Shown here one piece after another: positions 55,554-64,000 of a stretch of DNA of 64,000 nucleotides (position 1 is the first letter of the stretch; every line of letters begins with the position of its first letter). Location of the stretch: positions 4,712,001 through 4,776,000 of the forward strand of contig JAUCEF010000018.1 in NCBI GenBank assembly GCA_033558025.1, read 5' to 3'. Origin of the DNA: Phytophthora sp. 'mugwort' (taxonomy: Eukaryota > Oomycota > Peronosporomycetes > Peronosporales > Peronosporaceae). Under the pieces are notes generated by a model that was not told the DNA's origin, did no database searches, and was given only the letters and a program-made list of their open reading frames with translations. The translations under genes were made by a program, and so were the position numbers.

Positions 55554-57133
55554 ATGAAGATATCGCTGCTTGTGGCGTTAACCGCGTGCTTCCTGACGCT
55601 CCTGGACCGCGGCGCCTATGCGTGGGAAGGGGACGAAGATGTCGACGAAGTGGAAGAAGATGAGGACGACGACTTCGACTTCGTCAGCAGCAACGTGCGT
55701 CCCGTCAATTCAAGCTTTCCCGACTGTATCTTAATGCTCAAACTCGCTATTGTTGTCATTGCTGCAGCTGGACTTCGTCAAGCACGACGAGTTTGTGGAA
55801 GTGGAGTGCGACGGCCAGGCGTGTGCAGCCGAGATGGCTGACAACAGCGGAGGTGTACCTTCCGTCTGGGCGCGTGGCCTCGTGACGCCCAAGCTCAAGC
55901 CTAAGCTCATCCTGCAGGAGCACGCGCGAGCGGCCACAAAGGTGGAGAAGCAGTTCAAGGGCGAAACTTTGGGTTACGTGACACCGTGGAACAACCGCGG
56001 ATACGACTGGGCCAAGCAATTTCGCACCAAGTTCACGTACATTTCGCCCGTGTGGCTGCAGGTGCGTGAAGATCCCAACCACGTCCCGATCATCACGGGC
56101 ACGCACGACATCGACCGCCAGTGGGTACTAGATGTCAAGAAGGGGGTAGAGGGGGAAGAACAACAGGGAGAAGGACCTGCTCTCGTGCCTCGCGTGGTCT
56201 ACGAGCGCAACCGTCTGAGCTCAGAGGACGTCCCGGTGATCATCGAGAAGATGCTGGAGTTAATGAATGAGCACGACTTTGAAGGGATGGTGTTTGAGAT
56301 CCCAGTGATGGAAGGGACAGTGGACATGCTACAGCAAATGGGCCACGCCTTCCGAGCTGCAGATAAGCTGTTGATTCTTGTTTTGGCCAGGAGCTCTCAA
56401 GAGGTACGTGAAGTGGTGATGAGGTGGGTGGTGGTACGCTTTCTAACCGGATAGGCTCTTGTCATGCATATAGGGCGAGATGCCTGTAACCCATGAGATC
56501 TTCGCCCAACTGGCGCCGTTGGTGCACCGTTTTTCCATGAATGCATACGACTTCAGTATGCCAGGTCCGAATGCGCCTTATCCATGGCTGAAGAAAACGC
56601 TGGGAAAGATGTCGCCAATGGAGCGACAAAAAATCCTGATGGGACTTCCGTTCTATGGCTACGACAACACCGGTTGGTAGTAGCAAGCACTGTCTGATGT
56701 ACGCTCTCCCTGTTGCCTCACCAATCTGTTTGCCATCTAGATGCCGTCACGGGGAGCACTTACATCCAGTCACTAAAAGATGCCGAAGTCTCCAAGATGC
56801 GATGGGACTCGACTGCACACGTACGAAGCAGAAACAAGAAAGCGTTGATTTATGCATAAATGACTAACGAATGCTTCGTATGCGCGATTTTCCCATAGGA
56901 ATGCCAACACGCATACACTGCTGCAGAAACAGGTAGCCACCACGTAGTTTTCTTCCCGTGTCTGCAGTTCTTGCAGGATCGTTTGACGCTGTTCAAAGAG
57001 CACCACGTGGGCGTTGCGATCTGGGAGCTCGGACAAGGTATGTATCGGTATGTACGTACTACCGTAGTTGCAACCATTAATAAAGTGACCTTCGTGGTTT
57101 GCAGGACTGGACTTCTTCTACGACCTGTTGTAA
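55554..57133 (+). CDS. CHID1: Chitinase domain-containing protein 1 (CHID1), secreted GH18-like
   Basis: Six exons join in frame: 55554-55694, 55768-56403, 56474-56672, 56741-56820, 56899-57037 and 57105-57133, encoding 407 residues. A signal peptide (MKISLLVALTACFLTLLDRG) is followed by a very acidic linker. The GH18-like barrel has GETLGYVTPWNNRGYDWAKQ, FTYISPVWLQV, HDFEGMVFEIPV, FSMNAYDFSM, ILMGLPFYGYDNT and a C-terminal HHVGVAIWELGQGLDFFYDL, all as in CHID1. The place of the chitinase catalytic motif DxxDxDxE is FEGMVFEI, so only the Glu is kept; CHID1 proteins bind sugars or lipopolysaccharide and are weakly or not catalytic. It lies about 150 bp from the end of the LINE and converges on the trehalose gene (85 bp). 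Confidence 0.92.
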
Positions 57134-57218
57134 CTCCATACAAAAGTTGACAATCCCCCCATTAGTTGTCGAAAAGTTTGCGTTGGTCTGCCAAGCCAAA
57201 AAAAGTAACTTACTGCTC

Positions 57219-60200
57219 TTACGGAGGCGGTGACGAGCTTGCATCCGATTCTTTTCCGATCACCCATGCGGACGGGCTTGAGTCGTCAGCGGCAACACCA
57301 GAAACAGAGGCGGCAGCACCTGCTCCTGCTCCCCCTTTGCAACTCTCGTCGACAAAATCTTTGAGAACCATGCGCACATCTGCCAACGAGTCCACTGCAA
57401 ACGAACTGCCGTGACGACCTCCACTATGCTGGACATCTGGGCCAACGACGACGGCAAAGATTGACACGTTCTCTGCCAATCGCACGGGAACCTTTTGCAA
57501 CCGACTAAAAGCCACTTTGTTGTCGTCGTCGTCCAAGTAGTTACTTGCATCTATCTCGTCGTCGTCGTCAGTTGAGTATTCGTCGTGTCCTCGCACTGCT
57601 GCAGCGGCTGCCCCTATCAACTGTTCGTTTTGATGGCGCTTTTTCGTCCCACTCTTCAGCTTTCTTGTCGGCTCGAGCTCATCCGTAATACTATTTCCAC
57701 CTCTAGGTCGTGGCATGCGAGGCTTCGCCTTTGAGACGTGCGCCGCAGACGGCACAGGCTGGGCATGTAGCTGCATAGGCACAGGATTGCCCATAGCGAT
57801 GGAATTCCGTCGAATCCGTTCGTTAGCGGCTTGTTCCGCTTTCCGCTTTCTCTCATCGTGACGCTCGTTAGATTCTGTCACTAGTGCGTTCAACGTCTGG
57901 AACATTTGGTCGTCGGTCACGTCGTCGCACACACACAGGACAAAGTCAACTTCTTGGTCATTTTTCTTGGATATTTGGTCCGAAAGTGACAGGTGTCTGA
58001 GGATCCCCTCCAGCACGCGAGTCTTCGTGCACCCCTCGTGTTCCACACTAACAGACATGTGCCCTTGGTACACTTCCAGAGCTGTGCCGATGAGCTGCCG
58101 TTCTAAAATGATCTGTAGATCCTTTGATTGCCAACTACCAAAATGTGGATCGGCATCGCCATAGTGCCACGTCAGTGAGCTTTCCTTATCTTCAATATAG
58201 CTTCCTGGCGTTCTGTCAGTAAACGTGAGCATTGTTGGCAGCACCAAGTCCTTCCATGACATATCATCGCCACCAAACGAATCATCCGTCGGAGCAATAC
58301 TCCCCGCGACCTGTGTACCCCCTGTATTAGGGGATCCCGGCGCAGAAGCACGCTGTGAATACGCTGGAAAGCTACCCATACTCATGTGCATCATGCTGTG
58401 AGCTTCACTTGAAGTATCGACGCTGCCACCACTAGCACTTCCCAATCCAACCACAGTCCCTGTGGTACTTCCACCCGATCTGGCGGTGGCGATGTCGTAT
58501 TGAAACTTGCTCATGGTTTTCCATTGTTCACGCGTATTGCTCAAGTTCATCCGATAGAAAAAACCGTCTTCTGCTGCAACACCCACACGCACGCCATTCA
58601 GCCAAGTCTCAAGAAACTTCCTCTCACGACCGCTAACAATAAATACCGTGTTGCGTTCATCAGCACTAAGAGCATCGAGAAGAGACTTGAAATTGGGCCC
58701 CACAGCAGCAAGTGGGAGAAGAGAGTGCTGTGGCGTCAAAGTTCGATCATAGTCCAGAATGATCACGCGATTCTGTGCGCTACGATACGCCTGTACGATG
58801 GTCTTCTTGTCGAGTTTCGGTAGTTGTGTTGATGATTTGCGATTTTTCTCGACTGCTTCACCGAGCTCTTCCAAGAATTGCTCCCCCCATGTCGAGGCCG
58901 TGTTAGATGATACATAGCGATAGAGCTTCTGCTGCCGAATCTCCCGCTCAGTTCGGCACATGCTCAAAGCTTGATGAATACTCAGAGCTACATCTTCAGT
59001 GTTCCATGGATTGACGACGATGGCGCCACTGAGTGACTGGGAACATCCTGCAAATTCGCTCACAACCAACACACCCGGTCCGCCATCTTCACCTTCCCAG
59101 TCCGTCAGCATCGACGCAGATGATTGCCGTGGAGATGGGATTGGCGAAAGCACACCATCTTTTGTCACCTCCTCTCCAGCATTGCTCATATTATCGACAC
59201 TTCCCGAGTTCCCGGACGACGGAGCTTGAGTTGGCGCGTTTTCATTCGCAACACTACTACTACAGGACCCCCTAGCAGCAGCACGAGCAGCTCGTTTTCG
59301 TTCATCTTTGGTGCGCATAAAGTGTTGTTGGCAGACAACAAATTCGTGAGATACCAGATTCATCCCATCTCGTGTAGATGTCACCAGACAAACATCAGCC
59401 AGATCGTACAGCGCACACAATTCTTCATGCGGCGTTACCAGCTGCTGGATAAAGTGAATCGGCGCGTAGTCGAGAGTTCCAAAACTGCCGTTAATGCGCC
59501 CGACTATTTGGCTCACTTGCGTAACAATATTGTGATAGCTGTCTGAGCTCATCTCCAGTTGGTGGCACGCGTCATAGCCAAAATTGCCTTTGCCACCAGC
59601 AATGGGGCTAGCTGTGGTGGGCGGAGACTCGGACAACCCCTTAATCGTACTGTCTCTGCCAGTCGAGCCTCCCGACCCCATAATCGGATACGAAGAGGAT
59701 CGAGGAAGAGCGCTACTACTTTCTCCGCTGGCACTGCTGGCACTAGGATGCCAGGCATTCTCACCTACACTGTTCGCATTAGTGGATTTGCTGTCCACCA
59801 CTCCCGAACGAGACGAAATACCAATTTGCACTAGAACGACATTATGTTGCCACTCCGGGAAACGGTCCAGTAGCATTTCCATCGCCAGCATCTTGTGTGG
59901 AATTCCCTTAATGTTGTCGAGTCGATCAATTCCCAAAATGATCCGTTTGCCGCCGAATTTATCATGTAGCTCATTCACGCGGTTTAGTGTCGGTAGACTG
60001 GATGCTGCACGGGCAAATGGCTCCAAACTAATTCCAATCGGAAACACGCCAATCGACGTAAAATGGTCACGATCGGGTAGTGCAGTTCGCACGCCCTTGT
60101 GTGTACACTCGACTCCAAGTAAGCGATGACATGTCGATAGAAAGTGACGTTCATAGTCAAAAGTTTGGAAACCCACAAGATCCGCCTGCAACACGCCCGT

Positions 60201-61070
60201 AAGCAACTGAGACCGCACAGGCAATCGGCAGTACACGTCCGAGGCCGGGAACGGCGTGTGCAGGAACCACCCAATCCGGCATAACGGGATATGCTGACGT
60301 AGCAACGACGGTAACAGCATGAGGTGGTAGTCGTGCACCCATACGGAGTCTCCCTCGTTATAAATCTCAGCAATGGCATCAGCAAAGCTCTCATTGGCCG
60401 ACTCATACGCTCGCCAGTCTTGCTTGTTGTATCGCTTGGTTGAATGGAAGCTCGAGTTGCTTCCAGCATTGAAAGTAAACGGTACCGGCTCCGACACGTA
60501 GTGGAACAGCGACCACAGTACTTCAGACGAGAAACCCATGTGTCTTGAAGCCACGTCAGAAGACAAAAAGACCGGCAGACAGTTGTGTTGTAGCAACAAG
60601 CGACGTACGGCCTCGTGCTCACTCTTAGGAATGTGCTGGCCCACCCAACCCACCCACAGGAAGTTCATCTCGGCCCGGACGCCTGTCAAACACATGAGTT
60701 TGTCCAGTCCGCCCGTGGTCTTGGTGACTTTCCAGCGCCCAGTCTGCGGCTGGCGCTCCAGCAGCACCGGCAGATTGTTGGACACAACGATGAGCTGGCT
60801 GCCGGCAGTGCCGAGCGGCTTCTCCGTCGCCTCGTCATCGCTGTCCTCCTCCTCCTCAGCGCGCAGCTGCATGAGCTGCAGCTGCAACTCCTGGATGTTG
60901 GCCAGGATCTCCTGCTCCTCCAGCGACACCGTGTCCAGGCGGCTCACCTCAAAGTCCGTGGCGGCGCGTTGCGACACGAAGAAATCACTGCGCGGCGACA
61001 GAACGCCAGCGGCCGGCGGCGCGGGCGGTGACGCGGACGCTACGTGAAGAGCGGTGGCTTCCTCCCCCAT
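57219..61070 (-). CDS. Bifunctional trehalose-6-phosphate synthase/phosphatase
   Basis: A single exon of 1,283 residues from the ATG at 61070 (GGAGGAAG context, MGEEATALHVASASPP); an earlier in-frame ATG at 61217 would add 49 residues but is not preferred. The GT20 synthase domain has QLIVVSNNLPVLLERQP, WVGWVGQHIP, VWVHDYHLMLLPSLL, WFLHTPFPASDVYCRLPVR, GIDRLDNIKGIP and TSTRDGMNLVSHEFVVCQ, with the nucleotide-sugar-binding Arg and Lys in DRLDNIKG. The HAD phosphatase part has RVIILDYDRTLTP, FIVSGRERKFLETWL, and CVCDDVTDDQMF. Long Ser/Gly-rich linkers are inserted. It makes trehalose from UDP-glucose and glucose 6-phosphate in two steps. A separate phosphatase gene lies at 20365-21559. Confidence 0.94.
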   Translation of the reverse strand: MGEEATALHVASASPPAPPAAGVLSPRSDFFVSQRAATDFEVSRLDTVSLEEQEILANIQELQLQLMQLRAEEEEDSDDEATEKPLGTAGSQLIVVSNNLPVLLERQPQTGRWKVTKTTGGLDKLMCLTGVRAEMNFLWVGWVGQHIPKSEHEAVRRLLLQHNCLPVFLSSDVASRHMGFSSEVLWSLFHYVSEPVPFTFNAGSNSSFHSTKRYNKQDWRAYESANESFADAIAEIYNEGDSVWVHDYHLMLLPSLLRQHIPLCRIGWFLHTPFPASDVYCRLPVRSQLLTGVLQADLVGFQTFDYERHFLSTCHRLLGVECTHKGVRTALPDRDHFTSIGVFPIGISLEPFARAASSLPTLNRVNELHDKFGGKRIILGIDRLDNIKGIPHKMLAMEMLLDRFPEWQHNVVLVQIGISSRSGVVDSKSTNANSVGENAWHPSASSASGESSSALPRSSSYPIMGSGGSTGRDSTIKGLSESPPTTASPIAGGKGNFGYDACHQLEMSSDSYHNIVTQVSQIVGRINGSFGTLDYAPIHFIQQLVTPHEELCALYDLADVCLVTSTRDGMNLVSHEFVVCQQHFMRTKDERKRAARAAARGSCSSSVANENAPTQAPSSGNSGSVDNMSNAGEEVTKDGVLSPIPSPRQSSASMLTDWEGEDGGPGVLVVSEFAGCSQSLSGAIVVNPWNTEDVALSIHQALSMCRTEREIRQQKLYRYVSSNTASTWGEQFLEELGEAVEKNRKSSTQLPKLDKKTIVQAYRSAQNRVIILDYDRTLTPQHSLLPLAAVGPNFKSLLDALSADERNTVFIVSGRERKFLETWLNGVRVGVAAEDGFFYRMNLSNTREQWKTMSKFQYDIATARSGGSTTGTVVGLGSASGGSVDTSSEAHSMMHMSMGSFPAYSQRASAPGSPNTGGTQVAGSIAPTDDSFGGDDMSWKDLVLPTMLTFTDRTPGSYIEDKESSLTWHYGDADPHFGSWQSKDLQIILERQLIGTALEVYQGHMSVSVEHEGCTKTRVLEGILRHLSLSDQISKKNDQEVDFVLCVCDDVTDDQMFQTLNALVTESNERHDERKRKAEQAANERIRRNSIAMGNPVPMQLHAQPVPSAAHVSKAKPRMPRPRGGNSITDELEPTRKLKSGTKKRHQNEQLIGAAAAAVRGHDEYSTDDDDEIDASNYLDDDDNKVAFSRLQKVPVRLAENVSIFAVVVGPDVQHSGGRHGSSFAVDSLADVRMVLKDFVDESCKGGAGAGAAASVSGVAADDSSPSAWVIGKESDASSSPPP

Positions 61071-61092
61071 CGAGATGTGTGCGCGACGCGGC

Positions 61093-61106
61093 AAAAGCGA
61101 GAATGA
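61093..61106 (-). promoter_or_regulatory. Partial oomycete initiator upstream of the trehalose synthase gene
   Basis: TCATTCTCGCTTTT on the minus strand matches the oomycete Inr consensus at 11-12 of 14 positions and lies 22-36 nt upstream of the ATG at 61070. It is a candidate transcription start, weaker than the element at 5594. It would imply a very short leader. Confidence 0.35.
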
Positions 61107-61298
61107 AAGTGCCGCACACTTCAACGCGCTCGGGGGATACTTTATGCAAGTCAATAGAACCCCGTATCCGACAGTTGGAGAAAACAATTTAAGGGGATCT
61201 TGATGGATATTGACCAATCGTATTTGATTAAAAGAGCTGCGCCGACGAATTTTAACGTCTGAGACACGGCGCGAAAGAGTCTACTAACTGTTGGTTAG

Positions 61299-63032
61299 TT
61301 AAACGCTTTCTGGGTTTATGATGTTCTCTCGTCTTGAGTTGTACCAGGAGACGAATGGGAACGCCATGAGATACAACACAAGCGCACCATAGAATGTGGC
61401 CACCACCGCCACGACGGTCCAGCCCTTAGACGACAAGTCGAAGCTCTGCTGAAGCGTCCGGAAAACCAGCGCGTAGTTCACGCCGAAGAGAGCGAGCGTG
61501 CCGACGATCAGTGAGATGATGATCCATCGGCTGTAAACGAACTGCTGCCCCATCAGCCGCTTGTTGGTCGTGAACGTGAGCAGCGGCACCAGCGCGAACG
61601 GGAGCTGCACACTCTGCATCACATTGATCATCTCACTTACAATATCGGTGTGGAATCCGTCGTACTCAGTCAGCAACGCCACTGCTAGTGCAGGTCCAAG
61701 TGCCATCGTACGCGTGATTGCCACGCGCTTCCATGCAGCAATGCGAAGATCTAGGAAGCCTTCCATTACGAACTGGCCAGCGTATGTCCCCGTCATCGTT
61801 GACGCTTGACCCGAAGCGACTAAGCCAACCGCCCAGATAATCTTGGCGTAGTGACCGAGCGAGCTGCTCACTGCTTCTCCTGCTTCTTTCAGTCCAACCT
61901 GTTGACAGTATCCCACAATGTGCTTTGTCGTGAAGCATTGCGCACAAGATGCCGCTACGGCTCTGTTTTCAATGGCGCAAGTGAGTCCGGTAGAGGCGCT
62001 GTAAATATCGTTTCCTGATAGCAATGCAGCGGTAGCTGGGATGCATGCCGTTTGAATACCCGCATTGAAGACATCAGACGATGGATCGGCGCTTAAGAGA
62101 TCGCACTGCTCGCTGTAGAAGGTACTCGCAAACGCAGAAATCACAAACATGTTGATGAGGAAACTCACGAACAGCGCCAGGATCGCCTCGAGTCCGAAGT
62201 AGAAGTTGGCTTCTTTAACGGGTCCAGCACCCGCTCCACGACGAGAACGAACACTTCGTGACTGAACAAGCGCAGAGTGCAGGTAAACGTTATGCGGCAT
62301 GATGATGGAGCCGAGCATACCGACAGCTTGCATCACGTTCTGGTTATCAATGCGTGGGATAGCAATGCCCTTGGTGATTTCGATACCACTGGGTTTGCTG
62401 ACCGTGAAGTCGACGAAAAAGCAGGCGCACATGATGCCGATGAGTCCCATGAAGAAGGTCTCAAGCAGGCGGTTGCTCTTGTTGTCGCCGCGCCGGTCGA
62501 TAGCCAGAAAGGTGAAGGTGTCGAGCGCAGTGATTAAGCAGCCAATCCACAGCGGTAATCCAAACAGAATCTGCAGCGCGATGGCGGTGCCCAGCACCTC
62601 TTGGATGTCGCATCCGATGATCACCAGCTCCATCATGATCCACACAGCATACGCGACGGGGCGTGGGTACTCGGCTCGGCATATTTCGGCCAGGTGTTGC
62701 CCCGTGCAGGAGCCCAGCCTCGCAGCCAGTACTTGGTACAGGCCACCAAGCACCGTGCTCCAGAATGTGACGTACAGAAGCTCGTAGCGTGAGTAGGCGC
62801 CGCTCTGGAGGTCTGCCTCGAGGTTGCCTGGGTCCAGATAAGCCATGCTCATAAGCCACCCAGGGCCCACGAAGGACCAAAACTTGCCCCATGAGAACGG
62901 GGGTCGCTCCGGCAATAAATTCGCGTCACCATGGAGCTCTAAGAGTTGCGAATACGACGCACTCAGCGTTGCGCTGCTCGGGCGCTGAATCTCTTCTGCT
63001 ATCGCTGGCATCTTGCCGATCGCACGCGTCAA
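61299..63032 (-). CDS. NRAMP divalent metal ion transporter (SLC11 family)
   Basis: A single exon encodes 577 residues (start MTRAIGKMPAIAEE; the Met at residue 8 is an alternative). About 12 hydrophobic helices are present. The metal-binding motifs are intact: DPGN in helix 1 (residues 67-70, within SMAYLDPGNLEADLQSGAY) and MPHN in helix 6 (residues 245-248, within LGSIIMPHNVYLHSAL). Other family blocks are ELVIIGCDIQEVLGTAIAL and ASGQASTMTGTYAGQFVMEG. The protein couples H+ influx to uptake of Fe2+ or Mn2+ across the plasma membrane or out of an endosome/vacuole. It sits between the trehalose gene and ERCC1, sharing a 127-bp divergent promoter with the latter. Confidence 0.95.
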   Translation of the reverse strand: MTRAIGKMPAIAEEIQRPSSATLSASYSQLLELHGDANLLPERPPFSWGKFWSFVGPGWLMSMAYLDPGNLEADLQSGAYSRYELLYVTFWSTVLGGLYQVLAARLGSCTGQHLAEICRAEYPRPVAYAVWIMMELVIIGCDIQEVLGTAIALQILFGLPLWIGCLITALDTFTFLAIDRRGDNKSNRLLETFFMGLIGIMCACFFVDFTVSKPSGIEITKGIAIPRIDNQNVMQAVGMLGSIIMPHNVYLHSALVQSRSVRSRRGAGAGPVKEANFYFGLEAILALFVSFLINMFVISAFASTFYSEQCDLLSADPSSDVFNAGIQTACIPATAALLSGNDIYSASTGLTCAIENRAVAASCAQCFTTKHIVGYCQQVGLKEAGEAVSSSLGHYAKIIWAVGLVASGQASTMTGTYAGQFVMEGFLDLRIAAWKRVAITRTMALGPALAVALLTEYDGFHTDIVSEMINVMQSVQLPFALVPLLTFTTNKRLMGQQFVYSRWIIISLIVGTLALFGVNYALVFRTLQQSFDLSSKGWTVVAVVATFYGALVLYLMAFPFVSWYNSRRENIINPESV

Positions 63033-63159
63033 GCACTGAAGATTGACGATTAGTTCAATGAGACAGGGACCCCGCTCATGAATATTTCATTTCGGCCAAT
63101 CATCTCGATACTGTTTTCTACCAATTGTGATTAATTATTTGCTGACAGGGCGGAGAGAG

Positions 63160-64000
63160 ATGGAAGACGAAGCTGCAGGTTCCGCCGGACGAGGTGATGG
63201 CGACGACAGTGGTGGCGTAGTCGACACGGGAGCTTCGTCTTTGCCATCTCTATATCCTCCAGTATCTGATACCAACGTTCCGAGTTTATTAGATTCGCGG
63301 ACGCTACCTCCGGTGGTCGGCAGCGGCGGCGACGTGGACGACACGGCGCCCCGCTACCTGCCGCGAGAGGACGGATCCGCGCCATCCTCGCTCACTTTCA
63401 GTGAGGCCTTTGCCAATCTAAGGAAAACATCTTCATACGTGGCTCCTGAGAAGCCACAAGAAGATAAACCTCCAGTTAGAGACGGAGCGGCCACAGTCTA
63501 CGTGAACCGGCGGCAGAAGGGCAACCCAATGCTCAAGTCCGTGCGCAACGTGGGGCTCGAGTTCCGAGATGGGCTCATCCCGGACTACACCATGGGCGAT
63601 TCTTCATGTTGTGTGCTGTTCCTCAGTGTGAGGTACCATCTACTACACAATACCTATCTAGAAGAGCGCGTGCAGAGCGTGAAGAAAGAGGACCCCACGC
63701 GGTACAAGACCAAGCTCGTCTTGTGCTTCGTTGACGTGGACGACAATGAGGTGGCGCTGCGGGATATCAACCGCGTGACATTATTGAGCAACTTTACGCT
63801 GGTTCTGGCCTGGAGTTGGCTTGAGGCTGCGCGGTACCTCGAGACCTTTAAGGCCTATGAGAACAAGTCGGCGACGATCATCAAGGAGAAGGTGGAGGCC
63901 GAGTTCCTACCCAAAGCCAATGACGTGCTCACGTCTATTCGGTCGGTAAACAAGACGGATGTAGTTACGCTGTTGTCTACGTTTGGAACAGTCAAGGGGC
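63160..64000 (+). CDS. ERCC1: DNA excision repair protein ERCC1 (5-prime part, cut by window edge)
   Basis: From the ATG at 63160 an open frame runs without a stop to the last base of the window (280 codons, no intron). The N-terminal 115 residues are polar (Gly/Asp/Ser/Pro). The central nuclease-like domain follows with NPMLKSVRNVGLEFRDGLIP, then DYTMGDSSCCVLFLSVRYHL, LVLCFVDVDDNEVALRDINR, LVLAWSWLEAARYLETFKAY and SIRSVNKTDVVTLLSTFGTV, matching ERCC1 closely. The two helix-hairpin-helix motifs that bind XPF lie beyond the edge. ERCC1-XPF cuts the 5-prime side of bulky lesions in nucleotide excision repair. A YRFA-like substitution (FLSVRYHLLHNTYLEER) retains the usual YHxLH block. Confidence 0.95.
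   Translation, partial: MEDEAAGSAGRGDGDDSGGVVDTGASSLPSLYPPVSDTNVPSLLDSRTLPPVVGSGGDVDDTAPRYLPREDGSAPSSLTFSEAFANLRKTSSYVAPEKPQEDKPPVRDGAATVYVNRRQKGNPMLKSVRNVGLEFRDGLIPDYTMGDSSCCVLFLSVRYHLLHNTYLEERVQSVKKEDPTRYKTKLVLCFVDVDDNEVALRDINRVTLLSNFTLVLAWSWLEAARYLETFKAYENKSATIIKEKVEAEFLPKANDVLTSIRSVNKTDVVTLLSTFGTVKG

Noticed and set aside
55554..55694. Possible secreted effector (signal peptide followed by acidic stretch)
   Set aside because: It is the first exon of the CHID1-like gene; no RXLR or EER motif is present.
1..64000. tRNA, rRNA, CRISPR arrays, riboswitches and operons
   Set aside because: Scanned for typical tRNA T-loop and other motifs by eye and found none that fold into a tRNA; the eukaryotic exon-intron structure makes CRISPR and operons unlikely.

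Overview
The window looks like nuclear DNA of an oomycete, most likely Phytophthora or a close relative. The evidence is short introns (about 48-190 nt) with GT..AG ends, gene gaps of only 50-300 bp, a perfect match to the oomycete initiator element at 5594-5607, and a stramenopile-style gene set (TPS-TPP fusion, START plus FYVE-like protein, mitochondrial RF2). It also carries the transposon families usual in these genomes: Tc1/mariner, hAT, Crypton, pogo/Tigger and L1/Tx1-like LINEs. The species call is inference; no search was run.

Left gene-dense block (about 1.2-26.2 kb): two small unassigned proteins, a LYR-motif protein, an RNF10-type RING E3 ligase, a WrbA-like quinone reductase, a diacylglycerol kinase, mitochondrial release factor 2, an LRR protein, a MORN-repeat protein, a rhodanese plus dual-specificity phosphatase, an SLC25A39/40-type mitochondrial carrier, a four-helix COPI-associated-like membrane protein, NDUFS4 of complex I, a stand-alone trehalose-6-phosphate phosphatase, a vacuolar-type Ca2+/H+ exchanger and a START/FYVE-like protein. 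Many genes are in convergent or divergent pairs. A degraded Tc1/mariner element sits between NDUFS4 and the phosphatase.

Middle block (about 26.2-55.5 kb): no intact host gene is recognisable. It is a graveyard of mobile elements, mostly broken: a Crypton-type tyrosine recombinase, three hAT fragments, two pogo/Tigger-like fragments, a 1.57-kb Tc1/mariner element with 98 percent identical 209-nt terminal inverted repeats, a small LINE reverse-transcriptase fragment, a 216-bp near-perfect foldback, a SANT/MADF-like transposon-associated ORF, and a LINE of nearly 8 kb that carries an insertion in its reverse transcriptase.

Right gene-dense block (about 55.5-64 kb): CHID1-like GH18 protein, a bifunctional trehalose-6-phosphate synthase/phosphatase, an NRAMP metal transporter, and the first 280 codons of ERCC1, cut by the window edge.

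Functional links: both trehalose genes lie in the window on opposite sides of the repeat block. NDUFS4, RF2, the SLC25A39/40 carrier and the LYR protein are all mitochondrial or probably so. CAX and NRAMP are ion transporters. I see no operon-like or clearly novel multi-gene system; the observations most worth checking are listed as findings.
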